From Pedomonas sp036515995 (GTDB lineage: Bacteria; Pseudomonadota; Alphaproteobacteria; Sphingomonadales; Sphingomonadaceae), in NCBI RefSeq assembly GCF_036515995.1, contig NZ_DATBUP010000034.1, positions 1 through 64,000 of the forward strand: 64,000 nucleotides of DNA. The letters are read 5' to 3'. This document shows positions 57,166 through 64,000 of this stretch, piece after piece. Below the pieces are notes generated by a model that ran no database searches, was not told the DNA's origin, and was given only the letters and a program-made list of their open reading frames with translations. The position numbers were made by a program, and so were the translations under genes. Position 1 is the stretch's first letter. Every line of letters begins with the position of its first letter.

Positions 57166-58625
57166 GCACCCCGGCATTCGCTGCTGCACTTGTACCTGCA
57201 CTGGTGTGGATCCCGCTGAGCCTTGGGGCGCTGAGCTTCGTCCTCGGGCGTGCGGCGAGCCCATGGCTGGTGTTGCCGGGGCTGCTGGCGACGGCGGGCG
57301 TAGTGCCTGCTCTTCTCCCTCTGGCGGCGCCGGGCGGTATTGCCGCGTACCATCTCGGCGGCTGGATGCCGCCGCTGGGCATTGCCTGGCGTCTGGATGG
57401 ACTGTCAGCGATCATGCTGGCGATCACGGCGATCGTGAGTGCAGGCGTCGGCATTTTTGCGTCGTCGATGATGAACCGCATGGATCGCCAGTCCGAATGG
57501 TTCTGGCCGTTGCTCCTTCTGCTGATCGCAGGTCTCAACGCCCTGTTCCTCACGCGCGATCTGTTCAACGCCTATGTCACGCTGGAAATCGTCAGCCTTG
57601 CCGCGGTTGCGCTGGTCACGATCACCGGAACATCTGCGCCGATCGTCGCTGGAATGAGGTACCTTCTGGCTGCGCTGGCCGGATCGCTCTCCTATCTCCT
57701 GGCCGTCGCGCTGCTTTACGCCCGCTATGGCACGCTTGATTTTGACCTGCTGGCGACGGTGATGCAGGACGATCCCATCGGCATGCTTGCCCTGGCCCTG
57801 GCGACGGCGGGGTTGTTCATCAAGTCGGCCCTTTTTCCCCTCCACGTCTGGCTGCCGCCCGCGCATGGTTCTGCGCCCGCGCCCGTCAGCGCCATGCTTT
57901 CAGCCCTTGTGGTCAAAGCCGGATTTTACCTGTTGCTGCGCCTGTGGTTCGAGGTCTTTGCCGCCCTTGACTCTCTCGCGGCGGCACGAGTGCTGATTGG
58001 CCTGTGCGGGGCCGGGGCTGTGGTGTGGGGGTCCATGCTGGCGCTCTGCCAGCAGCGTCTGAAACCCCTGCTGGCCTATTCGACGGTGGCGCAACTGGGT
58101 TATCTGCTCCTTCTGTTTCCACTCGCCGAGGTCGTCTCCGCCTGGCAGGGAACGCTCATCCTGGTCTGTGCGCATGGCACGGCCAAGGCGGCCATGTTCC
58201 TGGCCGCAGGCATCATTTTACGCGCGTATGGACACGACAGGATTATTGCCATCGGCGGTGCGGCGCGCGGCGTGCCCCTGACCACCTTCGCCTTGGGTCT
58301 GGCTGGCGTGTCACTGATCGGCCTGCCGCCAAGCGGCGGCTTTGCAGCAAAATGGCTGCTGCTCGTGGCTGCCTTCGAAAGCGGCCGTTGGTGGTGGAGC
58401 TTCGTGCCGCTTGGCGGTGGCCTGCTTGCGGCTGGCTACGTCTTTATCATTCTTGCGCGAGCCTTCGAGGCACCCAGCGCAGATACCGGAGATTTCGCGC
58501 AGGTGCCGCGCGTCGCTGAACTGGCGGCGCTCGCCCTTGCCCTGGTGTCGTTCATGCTGGGGTTTGCCGGCAATGCCGTTGCCATCGGGCTGGACAGTGC
58601 CATAGCCGAAATGACGAGATCATGA
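57162..58625 (+). CDS. mrpD: Mrp antiporter large subunit, MrpD-like (first)
   Basis: The 487-residue NuoL/M/N-type protein has about 14 helices. The proton-channel residues are intact: Glu142 in LFNAYVTLEIVSLAAVAL (TM5) and Lys221 in FIKSALFPLHVWLPPAHGSAPAPVSAMLSALVVKAG (TM7), followed by LLAYSTVAQLGYLLLL and HGTAKAAMFLAAG. Overlaps the next large subunit by 4 bp. Carries out part of the proton transfer coupled to cation movement. Confidence 0.9.
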   Translation: MSTPAFAAALVPALVWIPLSLGALSFVLGRAASPWLVLPGLLATAGVVPALLPLAAPGGIAAYHLGGWMPPLGIAWRLDGLSAIMLAITAIVSAGVGIFASSMMNRMDRQSEWFWPLLLLLIAGLNALFLTRDLFNAYVTLEIVSLAAVALVTITGTSAPIVAGMRYLLAALAGSLSYLLAVALLYARYGTLDFDLLATVMQDDPIGMLALALATAGLFIKSALFPLHVWLPPAHGSAPAPVSAMLSALVVKAGFYLLLRLWFEVFAALDSLAAARVLIGLCGAGAVVWGSMLALCQQRLKPLLAYSTVAQLGYLLLLFPLAEVVSAWQGTLILVCAHGTAKAAMFLAAGIILRAYGHDRIIAIGGAARGVPLTTFALGLAGVSLIGLPPSGGFAAKWLLLVAAFESGRWWWSFVPLGGGLLAAGYVFIILARAFEAPSADTGDFAQVPRVAELAALALALVSFMLGFAGNAVAIGLDSAIAEMTRS

Positions 58626-60121
58626 GCAACGATGCGCTGCCGCCACTCCTCATTCTGTTGAGCTCGCTGCTACCGGGCCTCATTATTTTTTTCCTGCCGG
58701 AGAAGAGCGTTCGGCTGCGCACTGCGCTTAACCTGTGCGGGGCCCTGTTCAAGGTGGCGGTCGTCATCGTCGTGCTGCAGGGGGTCTACGCGGGGCTCGA
58801 GTACAGCGCCTCGGTGCCTTTCCTGCCCGGCAACGATCTCGTCTTGCGGATCGACTCCCTGGCGCTGCTGTTCGTGACGCTTTCAGCCGGCCTGTGGCTG
58901 GTGATGACCGTTTACGCCGTCAGCTACCTTGAGGATTCTCCGAACCGTAGCCGGTTTTTTGGATTTTATAGCCTGTGCGTGTCTGCCACGGTGGGTATAG
59001 CCATGGCGGGTGATCTGCTGACCCTGTTTGTTTTCTATGAATTACTGACCATCGCCACCTATCCGCTGGTCGTTCATAACGGCACGCCCGAGGCGCGCCG
59101 GGCGGGCACGGTCTATCTGGCCTTTACTATCGGGGGCGGGGTGCTGCTGCTTGCCGGAACCGTCTGGGTACAGACCTTGGCCGTATCGACGAATTTCCTG
59201 GAGGTTGCCGGCGTGCTCGAAGGCCTGGGGCAGGAACACGAAACTGCCCTGAGGCTCATCTTCGCGCTGATGGTGGGCGGTTTTGGCGTCAAGGCCGCTG
59301 TCGTTCCGCTTCATCAGTGGCTGCCGCGCGCCATGGTGGCGCCTGCACCGGTGAGCGCGCTGCTCCATGCCGTTGCAGTCGTCAAGGCGGGCGCATTCGG
59401 CATCATACGTGTCGTCTACGATGTGTATGGCGTGGAACTGTCCCACGCGCTGGGCCTCAGCGATGCCCTTGCTGTTCTGGCGACAGCGACAATTCTCTAT
59501 GGGTCCTTTCAGGCGCTGCGGCAGGACGATCTGAAGCTGCGGCTTGCATATTCGACCGTCAGCCAGGTTTCATACATTCTGCTCGGCATTGCCCTTTACA
59601 GCCCGCTTGCCAGCATTGGCGGACTGTCTCACCTCGTTCATCAGGGCCTGATGAAGATCACGCTCTTTCTCTGCGCGGGCAACCTCGGCCAGACGCTTGG
59701 CATCCATAAGGTGAGCGAGATGAACGGCGCGGGCGCACGCATGCCATGGACCATGGCTGCATTCAGCGTCGCCGCGCTTGGCATGATCGGATTGCCGCCT
59801 TTTGCCGGCTTCATCAGCAAATGGTATCTGGGGAGCGGCGCAGTGCAGTCGGGCGCGGGCTGGGCGCTGGTGGTTCTTCTCATCAGCAGCCTCCTTAACG
59901 CCGCCTACTTTCTGCCGATCCTCAGTCGGGTCTGGTTTCGCAAGCAGACGGGGCCCTGGCCCGAGGAGAAGTCGTTTGGCCGGTTCGAAACCAAGGCGGG
60001 CCTGCTGTTTCCGCCGGTCACGACGGCCATCGCGACAGTGGCGGTCGGCCTGTTTGCCGGAACACCCGTCAGCCCTCTGTCCTGGATCCGGGATGTGGTG
60101 GCTGTGGAGTATCGACTGTGA
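58622..60121 (+). CDS. Mrp antiporter large subunit (second, NuoM/N-like)
   Basis: The 499-residue paralogue of the previous gene. Glu140 (LTLFVFYELLTIATYPLVV) and Lys224 (GGFGVKAAVVPLHQWLPRAMVAPAPVSALLHAVAVVKAG) are present, as are LRLAYSTVSQVSYILLG and HLVHQGLMKITLFLCAGNL. No C-terminal MrpA-type extension. Overlaps the gene after it by 4 bp. Confidence 0.9.
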   Translation: MSNDALPPLLILLSSLLPGLIIFFLPEKSVRLRTALNLCGALFKVAVVIVVLQGVYAGLEYSASVPFLPGNDLVLRIDSLALLFVTLSAGLWLVMTVYAVSYLEDSPNRSRFFGFYSLCVSATVGIAMAGDLLTLFVFYELLTIATYPLVVHNGTPEARRAGTVYLAFTIGGGVLLLAGTVWVQTLAVSTNFLEVAGVLEGLGQEHETALRLIFALMVGGFGVKAAVVPLHQWLPRAMVAPAPVSALLHAVAVVKAGAFGIIRVVYDVYGVELSHALGLSDALAVLATATILYGSFQALRQDDLKLRLAYSTVSQVSYILLGIALYSPLASIGGLSHLVHQGLMKITLFLCAGNLGQTLGIHKVSEMNGAGARMPWTMAAFSVAALGMIGLPPFAGFISKWYLGSGAVQSGAGWALVVLLISSLLNAAYFLPILSRVWFRKQTGPWPEEKSFGRFETKAGLLFPPVTTAIATVAVGLFAGTPVSPLSWIRDVVAVEYRL

Positions 60122-61755
60122 CGACGGCTGCTTGGCTCCTGCCTGCGGTGCTGCTCCCGGCCGTGCTTGGGCTTGGGCTGTTCTGGCCCCGGTTGCGGGG
60201 CGGCATCGTGCGCGTGCTGCCTTTTTCCTCCTGGCCGCTGCTGGCGGCGGCTGTGTTGGCGTTCGGCAGCCCGCCGACGGATCTGCCGTGGCTGATGCTC
60301 GGCGTGCGCGTGGGCGTGGACCCGCCGGCGCTGATGCTGATCGCTGCAGGGACACTGATCTGGACCGTGGCGGGCCTGTACATCGTGCGCCATTTTCAGG
60401 CGCCCTGGTTTCTCGGTGCGGCGCTGGCGACACAGGCGGGAAGTCTGGGAGCGCTGGTGACGTTCGATCCAATCGGCTTCTATTTTTTCTTCTCGCTCAT
60501 GACGGTTGCCTCGTACGGCCTTGTGGTCGCAGGGCGCTCGCGCCGCAGCCACGACGCGGGGCGGCTCTACCTCGGCCTCGCCCTCGTCGGGGAAATGCTG
60601 ATCCTGGCCGGGTTCCTGATCGGTAGCACTGCGCCGGAGGCCAGGTCGCTGACGGCGGCGCTGCTGGTCGCCGGGTTCGGCGCCAAGCTCGGTTTGCCGG
60701 CGTTCCATATTGCGCTTCCCGTGGCCTACCGTGCTGCCCCGTATGTGGGCGGGGCACTGCTCTCCAGTGTTCTGGTCAACGCCGCAATTTTTGGAGTCCT
60801 GCGCTTTCTGCCGCCCGACGGCGGCGGACCTGGCGCGTCGGGAGCGATGGCGCTGATCATCCTTGGGCTCCTGATGGCGTTTGGCGGTGCGATGCTTGGC
60901 ATCGTGCAGCGCGACGCGAGGGCGTTGCTAGGATATTCGACCGCCAGCCAGATGGGCATCGCCTTGTCGGCCATCGGCATCGGGGCAGGCCACGCGGGCG
61001 GCATCGCCGCAACGGCTCCGGCCGTGGCCCTGTTTGCGGCGCATCATGGTCTGGTAAAGGCCGCGCTGTTTCTTGGGCTGGGTGCGTTGCCGCTGCGCCA
61101 GGACTGGCGGCTCGGTTTCCTGCTTGTGCTGTCCCTGTCGCTGGCTGCAGCGCCCCTGACAGGCGGGGCGCTGGCCAAGCTGTGGGTGGAAAGTGCGGCG
61201 GATCATCTGCCGGCCCACTGGGCCGGGGCCGTGCACTGGCTCCTGCCGCTGACGTCCACCGCCACCGCCTTGCTGATGGTGCGCTTTCTCGGCCTCGTCA
61301 TGCGCCTGCCGGCGACGCGGATGGAGCCCGGGGGAAGGGTTGCGGATCTTCTCGGTCTCGGGCTGGCGGCGGTCGTGCTGCCCTGGGCGGCATTCACGCT
61401 GGCCGGTGGCAATCAGCAGCTGACGGTGCTGACGCCTGCCCATCTCTGGCTCGGTGTCTGGCCCCTGCTGCTCGCCCTTCTGATCGCTCTGCCCAGCCGC
61501 CTGGGCATGAAGGCCGCCGCGCCGCCTCCGCCGCCCGCCAGTCCCGGACTTCCTGTGGCGGAGCTTGCCCGTCGTCCGGCACTCGGCTCGGCCCGCCGAC
61601 ACCAGTGGGCGACAGGTGTGACCGCCAGCGCGGACCTCTTGAGTATGGCGCTTCTGCATATGATCGTGACGGAGGGAAAAATGCGGAGCTTCCCCCGCTT
61701 CGGCGTTCTTTTCCTGGGGCTCGCGGCCGCATGCGGCGCAGCGCTGTTGCTTTGA
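60118..61755 (+). CDS. Mrp antiporter large subunit (third, divergent, lacks TM5 Glu)
   Basis: The 545-residue protein has about 14 helices in the same family. Lys190 (VAGFGAKLGLPAFHIALPVAYRAAPYVGGALLSSVLVNA) is kept, but the TM5 position occupied by Glu in both neighbours is Ser126 (FYFFFSLMTVASYGLVV). LLGYSTASQMGIALSAIG and HHGLVKAALFLGLGAL are retained. A Pro-rich loop (AAPPPPPASPG) and an extra C-terminal helix follow. It may be regulatory or a non-pumping partner. Ends 85 bp before the second Usp gene. Confidence 0.88.
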   Translation: MTTAAWLLPAVLLPAVLGLGLFWPRLRGGIVRVLPFSSWPLLAAAVLAFGSPPTDLPWLMLGVRVGVDPPALMLIAAGTLIWTVAGLYIVRHFQAPWFLGAALATQAGSLGALVTFDPIGFYFFFSLMTVASYGLVVAGRSRRSHDAGRLYLGLALVGEMLILAGFLIGSTAPEARSLTAALLVAGFGAKLGLPAFHIALPVAYRAAPYVGGALLSSVLVNAAIFGVLRFLPPDGGGPGASGAMALIILGLLMAFGGAMLGIVQRDARALLGYSTASQMGIALSAIGIGAGHAGGIAATAPAVALFAAHHGLVKAALFLGLGALPLRQDWRLGFLLVLSLSLAAAPLTGGALAKLWVESAADHLPAHWAGAVHWLLPLTSTATALLMVRFLGLVMRLPATRMEPGGRVADLLGLGLAAVVLPWAAFTLAGGNQQLTVLTPAHLWLGVWPLLLALLIALPSRLGMKAAAPPPPPASPGLPVAELARRPALGSARRHQWATGVTASADLLSMALLHMIVTEGKMRSFPRFGVLFLGLAAACGAALLL

Positions 61756-61839
61756 TTGCTGGCCGAACTTCGTTTGAGTGCGAGGCCTGGGTATGCGTTG
61801 GCCGGCAGGCTTGTCGCAACTCCTGTCTGGAAGGAGACC

Positions 61840-62697
61840 ATGACTGTGAGTGACCCGCACTGGATCCAAGGCCAGCCACAGACGCTGTTGCTGGCGACCG
61901 ATCTCACCGCCCGGTGTGACCGGGCCCACGGCAGGGCCATTCATCTTGCCCGCCGATGGAATGCAGAACTCATCCTTCTGCATGTTCTCGAGGGGAAGGC
62001 TGCCACATCCCGTAAAGTCGACGAGGAGGCAATCAGGGAGCAGATGTCGGCGGAAATGCCATGCGAGGAAATCCGCTCCCGGTTTGTCATTGCCCGAGGT
62101 GCGGCTGCGGAGACGATCCTGGAGAAAGCGGGCGAGTTTCAAGCGGATCTGATTATAACCGGTGTTGCCCGATACAATGCACTGGGTGATTTTATCCTGG
62201 GCACGACGGTGGATCGAGTGGTTCGCCAGGCCCCGGTCCCCGTGCTGGTCGTCAAGCGCAGGCCTCATGCGATGTACGAGGCGATTGCGGTCGGCATCGA
62301 TTTTTCTCCCTGTTCCCGATATGCGCTCGAGGCAGCTGCAACCCTGTTTCCCGCCAATACCTTGGACGTCGTTCACGCCTACCATGTGCCGTTTGAGGGA
62401 TTTATCGGCAAGGGTGAGGCAGGGCAGGAGAGCAGACAAGGCGTGCAGAAGGATCTGGATGCATTTCTGGCGGAAACACGGTTGCGGCCTGATCAACGCC
62501 GGAACCTCAACCTGATCCTGGATTATGGCCAGGTGACAGAAGTGGTCGTCCGGCACGCGCGTGAGCGGGAGCTCAGCCTCGTCGTGCTGGGAACGCGCGG
62601 CAGGGCCGGCCTGTCGTATGCCTTGCTGGGGAGTGCGGCGGAGGCGCTCCTGTCTGCTCTGCCATGTGACGTCTTGCTGGTCCGCCCGCCTGGCTGA
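61840..62697 (+). CDS. Tandem-domain universal stress protein
   Basis: The product is 285 residues from ATG 61840, with AAGGAG 5 bp upstream. Two Usp domains: the second has GTRGRAGLSYALLGSAAE, a complete G-x2-G-x9-G-S ATP site; the first has GVARYNALGDFILGTTVD with Arg in place of Gly. It is a paralogue of the Usp at 49713-50537 with the same domain asymmetry. Follows the Mrp operon on the same strand; convergent to the P-type ATPase. Confidence 0.92.
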   Translation: MTVSDPHWIQGQPQTLLLATDLTARCDRAHGRAIHLARRWNAELILLHVLEGKAATSRKVDEEAIREQMSAEMPCEEIRSRFVIARGAAAETILEKAGEFQADLIITGVARYNALGDFILGTTVDRVVRQAPVPVLVVKRRPHAMYEAIAVGIDFSPCSRYALEAAATLFPANTLDVVHAYHVPFEGFIGKGEAGQESRQGVQKDLDAFLAETRLRPDQRRNLNLILDYGQVTEVVVRHARERELSLVVLGTRGRAGLSYALLGSAAEALLSALPCDVLLVRPPG

Positions 62698-62773
62698 GGG
62701 CTGCACCTGGCCGAGAGGTGCATGTTGATCCTGTCTTGGCTGCCTTGGGATACGGCTCCACTGACGGACCGCC

Positions 62774-64000
62774 TCATCCGCTGGCCGGCTCGCGGCGGCG
62801 ACCGTAATGCTCTCGCAGACCGAGCCGGATCTGCTTCTCGCTCTCGATAACCGCGAAAAAGCACGCGCCGACGGCCACGATCAGCATGCCGTCGAACAAC
62901 GGCACAGCCTGGGTTCCAAGGACGGATTGCACTGGCGGCAAGTAGGTGACCGCGAACTGTGCAATGGTGATGACGGCCACGACCTTCCAGACCACGGGCG
63001 TGCCGCGCACCGCCGCCCATGTCAGCGACGTGCCGTGGATATTGCGGATGAAGAAAAGGTGAAAGATCTCCAGCACCACCAGCATGTTCATCGCCATGGT
63101 CTGCGCCAGCGCCAGCGGATAGCCCCGATCGATGGCGTAGGTTAAGATGCCGAACACGGCGGCGAGAAACAGCACTGCCACCAGGACCACATGCCAGACC
63201 AGTTCGCCTGAGAGTATTGGGGCGTTGCGGCGGCGGGGCGGGCGGGCCATGGTTCCCGCCTCGGTCGGCTCGAAGGCAAGCGCGATGCCCAGTGTGATCG
63301 CGGTGATCAGGTTGATCCAGAGAATCTGCACCGCGGTCACGGGCAGGGCGAGGCCCAGCAGGAGGGCAAGCACCACAACCGTCGCTTCGCCTGCGTTGGT
63401 GGGCAATGTCCAGCTGATAACCTTTAAGAGATTGTCATAGACCGTTCGACCTTCCCGAACGGCGGCGGCAATACTGGCGAAGTTGTCGTCGGCCAGCACG
63501 AGATCGGCGGCCTCCTTGGCGGCTTCGGATCCCTTCAGTCCCATGGCGATTCCGGCATCGGCGCGTTTCAGCGCTGGCGCGTCGTTGACCCCATCGCCCG
63601 TCATGGCCACCGAAAGTCCGTGGCCCTGCAGTGCAGTCACGAGACGCAGCTTGTGCTCGGGGCTTGTGCGGGCAAACACATCAACCGTTGTAACCTCCAG
63701 TGCCAGCTGTGCATCGTCCAGCATGTCGAGTTCAGCGCCCGTCAGCACCCGAGCCGGATTTTCGAGGCCGATCTGGGCGGCGATGGCCGCGGCGGTGCCG
63801 GCGTGGTCGCCGGTAATCATCTTCACCCTGATACCCGCGGCCCGGCACTCGGCGACGGCGGCGATGGCCTCGGGACGGGGCGGATCGAGCAGGCCGAGAA
63901 GACCAAGGAAGTTCAGGCTGCCATCCAGCGTGCTCTCGTCAATGCTTGTGTCCACCTCCGGCCGAGCGGCCAGGGCCAGAACCCGCAGGCCACGCCGCGC
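62774..64000 (-). CDS. Cation-transporting P-type ATPase (C-terminal part; runs off the window)
   Basis: The minus-strand frame is open through the window edge, so the N-terminus (actuator domain, DKTGT phosphorylation site) is outside. The visible 408 residues include VKMITGDHAGTAAAIA, VFARTSPEHKL, and AMTGDGVNDAPALKRADAGIAMG of the phosphorylation domain, then six hydrophobic C-terminal helices (WTLPTNAGEATVVVLALLLGLALPVTAVQILWINLITAITLGIALAFEP). This is the P2-type (Ca2+/cation-pump-like) arrangement. The ion cannot be fixed without the M4-M6 ligands. Convergent with the Usp gene, 76 bp apart. Confidence 0.88.
   Translation of the reverse strand, partial: ARRGLRVLALAARPEVDTSIDESTLDGSLNFLGLLGLLDPPRPEAIAAVAECRAAGIRVKMITGDHAGTAAAIAAQIGLENPARVLTGAELDMLDDAQLALEVTTVDVFARTSPEHKLRLVTALQGHGLSVAMTGDGVNDAPALKRADAGIAMGLKGSEAAKEAADLVLADDNFASIAAAVREGRTVYDNLLKVISWTLPTNAGEATVVVLALLLGLALPVTAVQILWINLITAITLGIALAFEPTEAGTMARPPRRRNAPILSGELVWHVVLVAVLFLAAVFGILTYAIDRGYPLALAQTMAMNMLVVLEIFHLFFIRNIHGTSLTWAAVRGTPVVWKVVAVITIAQFAVTYLPPVQSVLGTQAVPLFDGMLIVAVGACFFAVIESEKQIRLGLREHYGRRREPASG

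Noticed and set aside
61182..61853. 223-codon plus-strand frame overlapping the third Mrp subunit
   Set aside because: Out-of-frame shadow of an intact membrane protein gene; the sequence is not protein-like.

Overview
The window is GC-rich DNA whose gene content points to an alphaproteobacterium, most likely a sphingomonad. The indicators are TonB-dependent receptors beside catabolic enzymes, several SDR oxidoreductases, a Baeyer-Villiger monooxygenase, a DUF885 peptidase, a PaoABC-type oxidoreductase and many TetR regulators. This is inferred from gene families only. I saw no rRNA, tRNA or CRISPR array.

Layout. 0-6.2 kb: the end of a flavin monooxygenase, an SDR, a TonB receptor, an SDR remnant and a CYP152-type P450 peroxygenase. 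6.2-11.3 kb: a small Gly-rich protein, a frameshifted hydrolase pseudogene, a DUF885 metallopeptidase and an aquaporin. 11.3-22.6 kb: a compact three-gene unit made of a sulfotransferase, a 2,899-residue repeat exoprotein with an N-terminal DUF4347 (caspase-like fold) domain, and a TolC-family outer-membrane lipoprotein. 22.6-28.0 kb: an SDR/SnoaL pair divergent from an HxlR regulator, then a three-subunit molybdenum oxidoreductase. 28.0-32.15 kb: a scrapyard of mobile DNA with a phage gpD remnant, hicAB, an IS481 fragment, and one whole plus one truncated IS630-type element. 32.15-40.2 kb: an arylsulfatase, a TetR regulator and an iron-uptake operon behind a Fur-like box. 40.3-48.2 kb: three regulator/enzyme groups forming a catabolic region (amidohydrolase, putative Fe/2OG oxygenase, luciferase-like oxidoreductase, NTF2-like protein, Tat-signal SDR). 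48.4-64 kb: an ion-homeostasis block with nhaA behind a structured leader, two double universal stress proteins, trkA-trkH, a nine-gene Mrp/Mbh-like cation/proton antiporter operon and a P-type ATPase that runs off the end.

How the genes work together. The 11.3-22.6 kb unit looks like a sulfate-transfer, giant exoprotein and outer-membrane export module. It is the best candidate here for an undescribed system: the giant protein keeps a His144/Cys187 pair in its DUF4347 domain. The 48-64 kb block handles Na+, K+ and H+. Its Mrp operon has the archaeal Mbh-like order E-F-G-(MbhD)-(MbhE fused to B)-C-D-D-D, and the last large subunit lacks the TM5 glutamate. Two dispersed DNA features link the accessory regions. 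One is a ~60-bp repeat ending in CTAG, present near 28.3 kb and 43.8 kb, the first copy joined to an IS630 end at that CTAG. The other is a pair of near-identical 15-bp-stem hairpins with a compensatory base-pair change at 43.7 and 44.2 kb.
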